DNA of 50,833 nt, from contig DATMGU010000135.1 of the NCBI GenBank assembly GCA_035555315.1, positions 1 through 50,833 on the forward strand, read 5' to 3'. How positions within the stretch are numbered: the stretch's first letter is position 1; each line of letters opens with the position of its first letter. The notes beneath the pieces are model-generated. The model was not told where the DNA came from. It ran no database searches and was given only the letters and a program-made list of their open reading frames with translations. Shown piece by piece: positions 42,600 to 50,833 of the stretch. The position numbers were made by a program, and so were the translations under genes. The DNA comes from DATMGU01 sp035555315 (GTDB lineage: Bacteria > Pseudomonadota > Alphaproteobacteria > ATCC43930 > CGMCC-115725).

Positions 42600-43367
42600 T
42601 CACGCGCTCAAGCTGTCGGTGACGGCCGCCCGACCGGCATCCATCGCGGCGCGCATCCGTTTGATCGTGCCGTCCAGCCCCCCGAAGATCGCCTCGCCGA
42701 TCAGGTAATGCCCGATATTGAGTTCGACCACCGTGGGGATCGCCGCGACCGGGCCGACGGTTTCAAAGGTGAGGCCATGACCGGCGTGGCATTCGAGGCC
42801 GAGTGCCGCCGCATGGGAAGCCGCCCGCTCCAGCCGTGTGAGTTCCGCCGCCCGATCCAATCCGGCATCCGCGTCGCAATACGCCCCGGTATGCAGTTCG
42901 ACCACCGGGGCGCCCAGGGCATGCGCCCGGTCGAGCTGCGCCGGTTCCGGATCGATGAACAGCGAGACGCGGATACCAACATCGGCCAGGCGCGCGATCA
43001 AGGGCCGCAAGACCGCGGTATGCGCGATCACGTCGAGGCCCCCCTCCGTCGTGACCTCCGAGCGCTTCTCGGGCACCACGCAGGCCGCATGCGGCCGGTG
43101 GCGGAGGGCTATGGCCGCCATCTCCTCGGTCGCCGCCATTTCGAGGTTGAGCGGCAGATCCAGCTCGATCATCAGACGCTCGATATCCCGGTCGGTGATA
43201 TGCCGGCGGTCCTCCCGCAGATGCGCCGTGATGCCGTTGGCGCCCGCCTTGGCCGCCAGCCGCGCGGCGCGCACGGGATCCGGATGGTTGCCCCCCCGGG
43301 CGTTGCGGATGGTCGCCACGTGATCGATGTTCACGCCGAGGCGAAGCGGTGCTGGGGCGAGCGGCAT
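42600..43367 (-). CDS. pdxJ: Pyridoxine 5'-phosphate synthase
   Basis: A 255-residue TIM barrel that makes pyridoxine phosphate from deoxyxylulose phosphate and aminoacetone phosphate. LRLGVNIDHVATIRNARGG at the start, ITAHLREDRRHITDRD, PLNLEMAATEEM and VVPEKRSEVTTEGG are diagnostic, with HAGHGLTFETV and ELNIGHYLIGEAIFGGL near the end. The ATG at 43367 follows GGAGG by 7 bp; the frame is open much further upstream but that part is antisense to rsh. Confidence 0.96.
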   Translation of the reverse strand: MPLAPAPLRLGVNIDHVATIRNARGGNHPDPVRAARLAAKAGANGITAHLREDRRHITDRDIERLMIELDLPLNLEMAATEEMAAIALRHRPHAACVVPEKRSEVTTEGGLDVIAHTAVLRPLIARLADVGIRVSLFIDPEPAQLDRAHALGAPVVELHTGAYCDADAGLDRAAELTRLERAASHAAALGLECHAGHGLTFETVGPVAAIPTVVELNIGHYLIGEAIFGGLDGTIKRMRAAMDAGRAAVTDSLSA

Positions 43368-43432
43368 GGCGTGACCTCCTGCGAAGCGTAGCTCAAGGTA
43401 CTTCATCTGTACGACGATGGGCGCCCTTCGGC

Positions 43433-45580
43433 CTAGCCGCGCGCCCGTTCGACCGAATTGATGATCGGCGTGGCCCGCAACGCGGCGATGACGTTGGTCA
43501 GATGTTTCACGTCCCGGACCTCGATATCTACCAGAATTTCGAAGAAATCCGTCGATCGGTTGGTGATTTTGAGGTTGGTGATGTTGCCGGCATTCTTGCC
43601 GATCACCGTGGTCAGGCTGCCGAGGCTGCCGGGTTCGTTGCCGATCATGACATTGATGCGACCGACATGGCTGGGCGGTTCGTCGGTCACCGTGTCCCAT
43701 GACACATCGAGCCAGCGTTCCGGTGTTTCGGCGAAGCTTTCCAGCGTATCGCAGTCGATGGTGTGGATCGTGACACCCTTGCCGGTGGTGACGATGCCGA
43801 CGATCCGGTCGCCGGGCAGCGGGTGGCAGCAGCCGGCGTAATGCAGCGCCATGCCCGGGATAAGACCGCGGATCGGCACCGCGTAATCGGCCCCCTTGGC
43901 CTTGGCGCGCGCCCGGGCCAGCGGGACGACCTTTGGCGTCGACGCCTTGCCCTCCACGCGGTTCGGGTACAGTGCGTTCAGCACCTCGCGGCCGGTCGCC
44001 AGGCCCTCGCCGACCGCGGCATAGAGGTCTTCGGCGGATTGGCAGTTGAACTGCTTCAACACGGTTTCGAGCTGTTTGTCGTTGAGCTCGACGGCGTCGT
44101 GACGGAACGCCTTGGTCAGAATCGCCTTGCCGAGATCCAGATACTGCGCGCGCTGCTGGGTGCGCACGAACCGCCGGATCCGCGCCCGCGCCTTGCCGGT
44201 GACGACGAACCGCTCCCAGGTGGGCGAGGGCGTCTGCGCCTTGGAAACGACGATCTCGACCTGATCGCCATTCGACAATTGCGAGCGTAGCGGCACGATC
44301 CGGCCGTTGATCTTGGCGCCGACACAGGTATCGCCGACCTGGCTATGCACCGCATAGGCGAAATCGACGGGGGTGGCGCCGCGCGGCAATGCTATCAGAT
44401 CGCCCTTGGGCGTGAAGCAGAACACCTGGTCCTGGAACATCTCGAGCTTGGTGTTCTCGAGAAACTCCTCGGGTCCAGCGGCATGCTCCAGAATGTCCAG
44501 CAGTTCGCGCAGCCAGCGGTATTGCGTGCCTTCGGTCTTGGCCTCGCCCTGCTTGTAGCTCCAATGCGCGGCGACACCCAATTCGGCGACCTCGTGCATC
44601 TCGCGGGTGCGGATCTGCGCCTCGATGCGCTGCCGCTCGGGGCCGATGATGCCGGTATGCAGGGATTGGTATTTGTTGGGCTTCGGCGTCGAGATGTAGT
44701 CCTTGAACCGGCCGGGGACGACCGGATAGTGGCTATGGATGATGCCGAGCGCCTGGTAGCATTGCTCGACCGAGCTGACGACCACCCGGAAGGCCATGAT
44801 GTCGGAGAGTTGCTCGAACCCGACATCCTTGCGCTGCATCTTGCGCCAGATTGAATAAGGCGTCTTTTCCCGGCCGCTGACCGATGCGTCCACGCCGCCG
44901 GCGCGCAGGGTTTGATCAAGCTCCGACAGGATGCGCGGCACGATGTCGCCGCCTTGCTCGCGCAGATAGGTCAGCCGCGCCTTGATGCCGTCCCGCGCAT
45001 CCGCATGGAGTTCGGCGAAGGCCAGATCCTCCAGCTCGTCCTTCATGCGATGGATGCCGATGCGCTCGGCCAGCGGCGCGTAGATCTCCATCGTCTCGCG
45101 CGCGATGCGCCGGCGCTTTTCCGGATCCTTGATGTAGTGCAGCGTCTGCATGTTGTGCAGCCGGTCCGCCAGCTTCACCAGCAGAACCCGGATATCTTCC
45201 GACATGGCCAGGACCAGCTTGCGGAAATTTTCCGCCTGCTTGGTCTGGTCGGACTGCAACTCGATGCGCGACAGCTTGGTGACGCCATCGACCAGCCGCG
45301 CGATGTCGCGCCCGAACAGCCGTTCGATATCGCCGAGCGTGGCAACCGTGTCCTCGACCGTATCGTGCAGCAGGCCGGTGACGATCGAGGCGCTGTCGAG
45401 CTTCATCTGCGACAGGATGCCGGCGACCTCGACCGGATGGGAAAAATACGGATCGCCCGAGGCGCGCTTTTGTGAGCCATGCGCCTGCATGGAAAACACG
45501 TAAGCCCGGTCCAACGCCTCCTCATCGGCGTTCGGGTCATAGGATTTGACCCGCTCGACCAATTCGAATTGGCGTATCAT
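43433..45580 (-). CDS. rsh: Bifunctional (p)ppGpp synthetase/hydrolase
   Basis: A 715-residue RelA/SpoT homologue. The hydrolase domain is intact (GLLHDTVEDT with the HD and ED residues; KLADRLHNMQTL). The synthetase has the G-loop KTPYSIWRKMQRK and RFKDYISTPKPNKYQSLHT. TGS and ACT domains follow (ALPRGATPVDFAYAVH; NVMIGNEPGSLGSLTTVIGKNAGNI). Both halves retaining key residues argues for one long Rsh doing both jobs, as usual in alphaproteobacteria. The start at 45580 fits the family; a GTG at 45589 is possible. The neighbour rpoZ encodes omega, which in proteobacteria takes part in ppGpp binding. Confidence 0.95.
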   Translation of the reverse strand: MIRQFELVERVKSYDPNADEEALDRAYVFSMQAHGSQKRASGDPYFSHPVEVAGILSQMKLDSASIVTGLLHDTVEDTVATLGDIERLFGRDIARLVDGVTKLSRIELQSDQTKQAENFRKLVLAMSEDIRVLLVKLADRLHNMQTLHYIKDPEKRRRIARETMEIYAPLAERIGIHRMKDELEDLAFAELHADARDGIKARLTYLREQGGDIVPRILSELDQTLRAGGVDASVSGREKTPYSIWRKMQRKDVGFEQLSDIMAFRVVVSSVEQCYQALGIIHSHYPVVPGRFKDYISTPKPNKYQSLHTGIIGPERQRIEAQIRTREMHEVAELGVAAHWSYKQGEAKTEGTQYRWLRELLDILEHAAGPEEFLENTKLEMFQDQVFCFTPKGDLIALPRGATPVDFAYAVHSQVGDTCVGAKINGRIVPLRSQLSNGDQVEIVVSKAQTPSPTWERFVVTGKARARIRRFVRTQQRAQYLDLGKAILTKAFRHDAVELNDKQLETVLKQFNCQSAEDLYAAVGEGLATGREVLNALYPNRVEGKASTPKVVPLARARAKAKGADYAVPIRGLIPGMALHYAGCCHPLPGDRIVGIVTTGKGVTIHTIDCDTLESFAETPERWLDVSWDTVTDEPPSHVGRINVMIGNEPGSLGSLTTVIGKNAGNITNLKITNRSTDFFEILVDIEVRDVKHLTNVIAALRATPIINSVERARG

Positions 45581-45736
45581 GGGCGGCACCCATCCCCATG
45601 GCGGCGACGTTCGGTCGAAATCCGCGTCGCCGAAGTCGGCCCTGGCGAAATCAGCATGATCACTGACCCGGTCTCAACGACATGCCCGGTCCGAACCACA
45701 GCCGGTCTCGACAACGCCGCCACCCACCCGCGCCGA

Positions 45737-46165
45737 TCAGAGGTCTTCGGAGACCTCATCCGACGGATCGGCGGGCTCGTCCGCAAGCTCGTCGACGATA
45801 TCGTCATCCGCCACGTCATCATCGGCGACGAACAACATGTCTTCCTTCAGCTCTTCCTCGATCGCGTGATCACCGGCGCCGACCGGCCAGCTCGGCTCGC
45901 CGATCGTCAGATCTCGATCTTCCTCCGGCTCGTCATTCTCTACATGTCGTTGGAGCCCCTTGATGACGGCCCCTTGCAGGACCTCGACATCGACCGTCAC
46001 ATCGGCAATCTCGCGCAGGGCGACAACCGGGTTTTTGTCGTTGTCGCGCTCAATCGTCAGGCCGGAGCCGGACGAGATATCACGGGAGCGCTGTGCGGCG
46101 ACCAACACCAGTTCGAACCGGTTAGGCACCCTCGTCACGCAATCTTCAACCGTCACACGCGCCAT
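45737..46165 (-). CDS. rpoZ: RNA polymerase omega subunit
   Basis: A 142-residue omega. MARVTVEDCVTRVPNRFELVL, VAAQRSRDISSGSG and KNPVVALREIADV are canonical in the first 65 residues. The C-terminal 75 residues are acidic and probably disordered (EEELKEDMLFVADDDVADD), longer than E. coli omega. The ATG at 46165 is preceded by GGAAG. It is upstream of rsh on the same strand with a 156-bp gap. Confidence 0.94.
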   Translation of the reverse strand: MARVTVEDCVTRVPNRFELVLVAAQRSRDISSGSGLTIERDNDKNPVVALREIADVTVDVEVLQGAVIKGLQRHVENDEPEEDRDLTIGEPSWPVGAGDHAIEEELKEDMLFVADDDVADDDIVDELADEPADPSDEVSEDL

Positions 46166-46306
46166 GGCAATCGCTTCCAATTCATCTTGAGGTCAGCCCG
46201 CGAATATAGGTGGCGCCCGACGCAGGTGCAACAATGACCCGCCATTGCCTAACATTTGGACGGCCATGCGGCTTTTGGCCTCACCCATTCCCAGGGCCGG
46301 CCACGC

Positions 46307-46861
46307 TCAACCGAGCGGGTCCGGTGGTTCGTCCGCCAGTTTATCCGCCAGTTCGTCCGGGGACATCAGGCGGGTGTGTTGCGCCGGGTCGACGGTGCGC
46401 AACATGTCCTCGATCCCGAGACCATTTTGGGGATGCCGCCACATTGGCGCGATGTCGGCGAGCGGCCGCAGCACGAAGGCCCGCTCGTGCAGGCGTGGAT
46501 GCGGTAAAATCGGCCAAGCTGGCGCGGGCGCCACACGATCCCCATATGCCAATAGATCAAGATCGATCGCCCGCGGCGCATTGCGAATCCCCCGTACGCG
46601 ACCGATCGACGCCTCGATATCGTGTAGCAGGGTCAGGAGGGCTGCCGGGTCCCGATCCGTCGTGACGCTGACGACGCCGTTGAGGTACCAGGGCTGATCC
46701 GAAATCGGCACCGGCGCCGTCACGTACCAGCGGGAACGGGCTCGCAACCCGAGTCCGGCCTGTACGAGCAGTTTGATCGTCGCTTCCAGCGTATGTCTGG
46801 GTTCGCCGTAGCGCGCGCTGGGCAGGTTGCCACCCAGTCCGATGAGGATGAGAGTATCCAA
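46307..46861 (-). CDS. folK: HPPK, folate biosynthesis (2-amino-4-hydroxy-6-hydroxymethyldihydropteridine pyrophosphokinase)
   Basis: A 184-residue kinase. It starts at TTG 46861, preceded by GAGGTG; the frame continues upstream to 46873 without a ribosome site. Motifs: ILIGLGGNLP, RSRWYVTAPVPISDQPWYLNGVV, and NAPRAIDLDLLAYGD with the metal-binding Asp pair, LPHPRLHERAFVLRPLADI. A C-terminal tail (DELADKLADEPPDP) is encoded by a 12-bp repeat and is not part of the fold. Confidence 0.92.
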   Translation of the reverse strand: MDTLILIGLGGNLPSARYGEPRHTLEATIKLLVQAGLGLRARSRWYVTAPVPISDQPWYLNGVVSVTTDRDPAALLTLLHDIEASIGRVRGIRNAPRAIDLDLLAYGDRVAPAPAWPILPHPRLHERAFVLRPLADIAPMWRHPQNGLGIEDMLRTVDPAQHTRLMSPDELADKLADEPPDPLG

Positions 46862-46916
46862 CGAGCACCTCAAGCGTTACTTTTCTGTAACAAAAACGGG
46901 CCGCGCCGGAAGCGCC

Positions 46917-46944
46917 TTGATATCTGCGCACCACGTTCTAGACT
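46917..46944 (+). promoter_or_regulatory. Promoter of the NYN-domain gene
   Basis: TTGATA (46917-46922) and TAGACT (46939-46944) lie 16 bp apart in an AT-rich stretch about 90 bp before the NYN ATG. This is the best -35/-10 match in the gap 46862-47031. Confidence 0.5.
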
Positions 46945-47031
46945 GAGTATTAGGATAGTTAGGCAAATTTGAGATCGCTAAGGCGGTTATACAACTTTTT
47001 GTCGCCAGAAATTCGCCGGAAAGAGTTTGAC

Positions 47032-47649
47032 ATGTTTTACCCGCAAGAAAAAATAGCTTTATTTATTGATGGCTCGAATTTGTATGCTGCCGCACGTGCG
47101 CTGGGGTTTGACATTGATTATAAACGACTTTTAGAAGTATTCAGCAAAAATGGCCAGCTAATCCGGGCGTTCTACTACACGGCGCTGGTCGATGATCAGG
47201 AGTACTCGCCGATACGGCCGCTGGTCGATTGGCTCGACTATAACGGCTACACCATGGTTACCAAGCCAACCAAGGAATTCACGGACGCCACCGGCCGCCG
47301 CAAGATCAAAGGCAATATGGATATCGAGTTGGCCATCGATGTGATGGAGATGGCGGCGCATCTTGATCATATCGTGCTGTTCTCCGGCGACGGCGATTTC
47401 CGCCGGCTGGTCGAGGCCGTCCAGCGCAAGGGCGTTCGGGTGACGGTGGTCTCCACCGTGCGATCGCAGCCGCCCATGGTCGCCGACGAATTGCGCCGCC
47501 AAGCCGATCACTTCATCGAACTGCAGGATCTGGCCAGCACCATCATGCGCAGCCACCAGGTCCGTGACGACCACCACCAATCCCCACCATCGGATCGGGC
47601 CGCCGCCGCCGAACCAGTCGCGGAAATCAGCTCGTACCAGAACGCCTGA
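47032..47649 (+). CDS. NYN/PIN-like domain protein (LabA/DUF88 family)
   Basis: A 205-residue predicted ribonuclease-like protein. The start at 47032 follows GGAAAGAG; the longer frame to 46969 is rejected. Acidic active-site residues: ALFIDGSNLYAAARALGFDIDY (Asp), KGNMDIELAIDVMEMA (two Asp) and LFSGDGDFRRLVEAVQ (two Asp), a complete NYN site. Family members may cleave RNA, but function is not settled. The first 120 bp are AT-rich with codons (AAA ATA GCT TTA) unlike the rest of the gene. Confidence 0.9.
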   Translation: MFYPQEKIALFIDGSNLYAAARALGFDIDYKRLLEVFSKNGQLIRAFYYTALVDDQEYSPIRPLVDWLDYNGYTMVTKPTKEFTDATGRRKIKGNMDIELAIDVMEMAAHLDHIVLFSGDGDFRRLVEAVQRKGVRVTVVSTVRSQPPMVADELRRQADHFIELQDLASTIMRSHQVRDDHHQSPPSDRAAAAEPVAEISSYQNA

Positions 47650-47654
47650 ACGCG

Positions 47655-48341
47655 ATGCTCGGGGTGATTTCGGAAGGCGCCGAGTCGCGCCGCGAACCGT
47701 CGCGCGATTGCCCGCATTGCCCCAGATTGGCGGATTTTCGCGCCGAACACCGACGCGCCCATCCAGAGTGGCACAATGCGCCGGTGCCGAGTTTTGGCAC
47801 CGCGGATGCTCGGCTGCTGATCGTCGGGCTGGCGCCTGGTCTGAGGGGCGCCAATCGAACCGGACGCCCCTTCACCGGCGATTATGCCGGCGATCTGCTT
47901 TACGCGACGCTGTTGAAATTCGGCTTCGCCAACGGCCGGTATGATGCGCATCCAGCGGACGGATTGAGCCCTATCGATTGCCGGATCACCAACGCGGCGC
48001 GCTGCGTGCCTCCGGCGAACAAGCCGCTACCGGCCGAGGTCGCCGCCTGCCGCCCCTATTTGGTGGCGGATATCGCCGCGATGACGCGGCTCAGGGTCAT
48101 CCTGACGCTCGGCCTCGTCGCCCATTCGGCGGTGCTGGTGGCGCATGGCCTGCGCCAAAACAGCCTCCGATTCGGTCATGGCCGCCGCCATGCGCTACCC
48201 GGCGGCGTCACCCTGATCGGCAGCTATCACTGTTCCCGGTACAACACCAACACGCGGCGTCTCACCACCGAGATGTTCGAAGCCGTGTTCGGCGGGATCC
48301 GGGAGATGCTCGACGGCGGTCCCCTGGAAAACGGCGGCTGA
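47655..48341 (+). CDS. Uracil-DNA glycosylase, family 5-like (UdgB)
   Basis: A 228-residue glycosylase. GLAPGLRGANRTGRPFTGDYAG is the family 5 active-site loop, lacking the polar residue of family 1. The Cys pair (DCPHC) near the N-terminus, with two later Cys (ITNAARCVPPANKPLP and CRPYL), would ligate a [4Fe-4S] cluster. SYHCSRYNTNTRRLT is the C-terminal DNA-contact motif. It starts 6 bp after the NYN gene, in one operon, and is convergent with smpB. Confidence 0.9.
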   Translation: MLGVISEGAESRREPSRDCPHCPRLADFRAEHRRAHPEWHNAPVPSFGTADARLLIVGLAPGLRGANRTGRPFTGDYAGDLLYATLLKFGFANGRYDAHPADGLSPIDCRITNAARCVPPANKPLPAEVAACRPYLVADIAAMTRLRVILTLGLVAHSAVLVAHGLRQNSLRFGHGRRHALPGGVTLIGSYHCSRYNTNTRRLTTEMFEAVFGGIREMLDGGPLENGG

Positions 48342-48347
48342 CCGTCC

Positions 48348-48821
48348 CTACTCGCCTTTCTTGTCCCGCATGATCCTGGCCTTGTCGCGCTGCCAGTCCT
48401 TGTCTTTTTCGGCGGCGCGCTTGTCGACCTTGTTCTTGCCCCGCGCCAGAGCGAGCTGCAGCTTCGCGAAACCGCGCTTGTCGAAATAGATCGATATCGG
48501 CACCAGCGTCACGCCGTCGCGCTTGATCGAGCCCAGCAGGCGATCGCGCTCGCGCCGGTGCACCAGCAGTTTGCGCACGCGGCGCGGCTCGTGATTGGCG
48601 AGTTTGGAGGCGTTGTATTCCGGGATGAACGCGTTGATCAGATAAAGCTCGCCCTCACGCTCGCCGGCATAGGCCTCGTTGATGCTGGCATGGCCCTGGC
48701 GCAGCGATTTCACCTCGGTGCCGACCAGCACCATGCCGGCCTCGATCGTATCGTCGATGATGTAGTCGTACGTCGCGCGCCGGTTCTGTGCCACGAACCG
48801 GTCGCCTGCCCGAAGCGCCAT
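48348..48821 (-). CDS. smpB: SsrA-binding protein
   Basis: A 157-residue partner of tmRNA in ribosome rescue. NRRATYDYIIDDTIEAGMVLVGTEVKSLRQGHASINEAYAG is canonical in content. HEPRRVRKLLVHRRER and DKRGFAKLQLALARGKNKVDKR follow, and a basic C-terminal tail (KDWQRDKARIMRDKKG) enters the mRNA channel. The tmRNA gene itself is not in the window. It lies next to dapA on the same strand, 36 bp away. Confidence 0.96.
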   Translation of the reverse strand: MALRAGDRFVAQNRRATYDYIIDDTIEAGMVLVGTEVKSLRQGHASINEAYAGEREGELYLINAFIPEYNASKLANHEPRRVRKLLVHRRERDRLLGSIKRDGVTLVPISIYFDKRGFAKLQLALARGKNKVDKRAAEKDKDWQRDKARIMRDKKGE

Positions 48822-48857
48822 TTCCTCGATCCTAGCCTGAGAGACTGTTTATCGGCG

Positions 48858-49733
48858 TCAATTCAGCAGCCCCACGCTGCGCAGGGCGGCCTCGACCCGG
48901 TGTTTCGTCCCGTCGGCGATTTCGCAGAGCGGCAACCTTGTATCCGGCGTCGAGCGGCCGAGCAGCGAGGCCGCGTACTTCACCGGCCCAGGGCTGCTTT
49001 CGGCGAACAGCGCGTCATGCAGGGGGATCAGCCGGTCGTTGATCCGCTGTACCGTGGCGAAGTCGCCGGCGATCCAGGCGTCATGCAGGGCGGCGCAGTC
49101 CCGTGGCGCCACATTGGCCGTGACCGAAATGCAGCCGTGACCGCCCTGCGCCAGATACGGCACGGCGGTCGCGTCCTCCCCCGACAATTGGCAGAACTTG
49201 CTGCCGATCACCTGCCGAAGCCTGAGCGGCCGCACCAGATCGGCCGTCGCATCCTTGACGCCGACGATGCGCGGCAGTTCGGCGAGCCGCGCCATGGTCT
49301 CCACGCTCATATCGACCACTGAGCGCGGCGGGATGTTGTAGATGAAAATCGGCAGGCCGGAGGCATCGTGGATCGCCTTGAAATGGCGGTACAGCCCCTC
49401 TTGCGTCGGCTTGTTGTAATACGGTGTCACCACCAGCGCCGCGTCGGCGCCGGCCTCTTCCGCGTGGCGGATCAGCGCCACGGCTTCCGCCGTCGAATTG
49501 GAGCCGGTGCCGGCCATGACCGGAACGCGCCCCTTGGCGACCTCGATCGCGAGTTCCACCACTCGATTATGCTCAGCATGGCTCAGTGTCGGCGATTCGC
49601 CTGTCGTGCCGCACGGCACCAAGCCGTCGGTCCCCTCGGCGATCTGCCATTCGACCAGTTCCTGAAAGGCACGCTCATCGACGGCACCATCACGGAACGG
49701 GGTAATCAGTGCGACGAACGATCCCCTGTACAT
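48858..49733 (-). CDS. dapA: 4-hydroxy-tetrahydrodipicolinate synthase
   Basis: A 291-residue TIM barrel of lysine and peptidoglycan biosynthesis, condensing pyruvate and aspartate semialdehyde. Motifs: FVALITPFRDGAVDE, GTTGESPTLSHAEH, AGTGSNSTAEAV, FIYNIPPRSVVDM (catalytic Tyr) and GVKDATADL (Schiff-base Lys), with SGEDATAVPYLAQGGHGCISV. All residues of a functional enzyme are present. A 16-bp duplication lies upstream. Confidence 0.96.
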   Translation of the reverse strand: MYRGSFVALITPFRDGAVDERAFQELVEWQIAEGTDGLVPCGTTGESPTLSHAEHNRVVELAIEVAKGRVPVMAGTGSNSTAEAVALIRHAEEAGADAALVVTPYYNKPTQEGLYRHFKAIHDASGLPIFIYNIPPRSVVDMSVETMARLAELPRIVGVKDATADLVRPLRLRQVIGSKFCQLSGEDATAVPYLAQGGHGCISVTANVAPRDCAALHDAWIAGDFATVQRINDRLIPLHDALFAESSPGPVKYAASLLGRSTPDTRLPLCEIADGTKHRVEAALRSVGLLN

Positions 49734-49810
49734 GGGCTTTTCCTCAACCTAGGCGGCCTTGCGACGCGGCCGGCTCTTACCTCGCTGCCGGACCATAGCG
49801 AGCGGCGCCC

Positions 49811-49842
49811 GACCATACAACAGGCCGACCATACAACAGGCC
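49811..49842. repeat. 16-bp perfect tandem duplication upstream of dapA
   Basis: GACCATACAACAGGCC occurs at 49811-49826 and again at 49827-49842 without a mismatch; a third partial unit (GACC) follows. It lies in the dapA/lytic transglycosylase divergent promoter region, about 80 bp before dapA. Confidence 0.9.
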
Positions 49843-49978
49843 GACCGCGCGACACGCCGGCCACCATCAGGTGGTTAATGACCGATTTACCGATGGCTGG
49901 CATCTTGTTGCGCTCGGAGGTCGTCGATACACTCCGGCCCGTCATCAGCTATCCAACTTTCCACAGAGGTTCCGGTCG

Positions 49979-50833
49979 TTGAGCCGCTTCGCTGATCCTC
50001 GGCCTGACGGCCGGCTTCGCCGCCGAACCGCTTGTGTCTTTCTTTGGCTTGCCCTGTTGGGGCCGGTGGTGTTTGGATCGGTGCCGTCCGGGGCAGCGAC
50101 GCCGCCGAAGCCGTCGCCCGTCCTCACCGATCACGACGCGATAGTGGTGCATGACGCGTTTCTGGCCTTCCGCGCCGGCAACGTCACCCGCGCCTTGGAT
50201 CTGGCGGCGACGGCCCATGACAAGCTGCCGCTGAAGCTCATGCGGTTCCTGGACTACGTGCGACCGGCGAGCGGCGCCAAGTTCGACGATGTCGTGGCCT
50301 TCATGGAGCAGAATCCGGATTGGCCGCAGCAGATCGTCCTCCGTCACCGGGCGGAGGAGGCGATCGCCGGCGTGCCGGACGACACGCTGCGCGACTGGTT
50401 CAAGAAATATCCGCCGATCACGCCTTATGCACAACTGCGCGAGGCCGACATCATCGCGGCATCGGGCGACACGGCGGCGGCCCAGGCGCGTGTGCGGCAG
50501 ATCTGGGTCAACGGCGATTTCAACGCCAGCGACGAACGCGCGGTGCTCGCCCGTTACCCCGACATCCTGCGCGACGAAGACCATGCCCGCCGGCTGGATC
50601 GGTTGCTGTGGGACGGCCAGGCCGAGGCCGCCGACCGCATGCTAACCCGCGTATCGCCGGATGTCCGGGCGCTCGACACCGCGCGTCTGAAACTGGCGAT
50701 CCAGGCTCGCAACGCCGAAAGCTTTCTGGCCGCCGTGCCCCCGGCGTTGCGGAACGATCCGGGCCTGCTGTTCGAGCGGATGCGGTTCTACCGCAAGACC
50801 GATCAGGACGAGGCCGCCCTCGCCATCCTGAAT
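49979..50833 (+). CDS. Soluble lytic murein transglycosylase, N-terminal part (cut by window edge)
   Basis: The first 285 residues of a periplasmic glycan-cleaving enzyme; the catalytic domain is beyond the edge. I read a TTG start at 49979 with AGAGGT 9 bp upstream. This gives a positively charged n-region (RPDGRLRRRTA), a hydrophobic core (CVFLWLALLGPVVFGSV) and a signal cleavage near SGAA. The following helical U-shaped repeat region has the Slt70-like pattern (FMEQNPDWPQQIVLRHRAE, RDWFKKYPPITPYAQLREAD, ARRLDRLLWDGQAEAADRML). It is divergent from dapA, as in Azospirillum-type genomes. Confidence 0.9.
   Translation, partial: MSRFADPRPDGRLRRRTACVFLWLALLGPVVFGSVPSGAATPPKPSPVLTDHDAIVVHDAFLAFRAGNVTRALDLAATAHDKLPLKLMRFLDYVRPASGAKFDDVVAFMEQNPDWPQQIVLRHRAEEAIAGVPDDTLRDWFKKYPPITPYAQLREADIIAASGDTAAAQARVRQIWVNGDFNASDERAVLARYPDILRDEDHARRLDRLLWDGQAEAADRMLTRVSPDVRALDTARLKLAIQARNAESFLAAVPPALRNDPGLLFERMRFYRKTDQDEAALAILN

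Overview
This GC-rich, tightly packed chromosomal window looks like a free-living alphaproteobacterium, most likely Rhodospirillales or a relative. The evidence is the conserved block slt | dapA - smpB - UDG/NYN - folK - rpoZ - rsh - pdxJ - acpS - lepB - rnc - era - recO - parC, the glnB-glnA pair behind a sigma-54 promoter, and the family-typical protein sequences. A motB gene suggests motility. The genus cannot be fixed from sequence alone.

Layout. 1-9.6 kb is accessory or regulatory: a cut-off OmpR-type response regulator divergent from a MipA/OmpV outer-membrane protein, an orphan AbrB antitoxin beside a frameshifted VapC remnant, a dCache/PAS histidine kinase, an L-talarate/galactarate dehydratase, a glycine-zipper lipoprotein, a broken UPF0149/SEC-C gene, a BrnT toxin-antitoxin pair with a paired palindromic operator, and an FAH-family enzyme. 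9.8-13.5 kb holds tRNA-His, an aminotransferase, glnB and glnA. 13.5-16.7 kb has five small genes on the minus strand (two near-identical single-domain receivers among them), an RlpA-like protein, CsbD and an acyl-CoA thioesterase. 16.7-33.8 kb carries parE, a DmeRF-like Co/Ni efflux unit, a MASE4 hybrid kinase, a DEAD-box helicase behind a long leader, the reverse transsulfuration pair, motB, an RDD protein, an ATP-grasp/alpha-E pair, Bpt and an SDR. 33.8-39.3 kb is parC-recO-era-rnc-lepB. 39.6-42.2 kb holds an unrecognised 410-residue protein and a pentapeptide-repeat protein. 42.2-50.8 kb is housekeeping, ending inside a lytic transglycosylase gene.

Functional links. GlnB and GlnA form the nitrogen switch. 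CBS and cystathionine lyase make cysteine from homocysteine. LepB, RNase III and Era are overlapping reading frames. RpoZ and Rsh are neighbours, which suits stringent control. DmeR probably represses dmeF from a G-tract operator.

The most unusual property is not one gene. At about ten places, usually exactly at a start, stop or terminator, the DNA carries short tandem duplications with unit lengths of about 12-25 bp, most often 14-16. No CRISPR array, prophage or complete insertion sequence was seen. The best candidate for an undescribed protein module is the 410-residue protein plus the pentapeptide-repeat protein.
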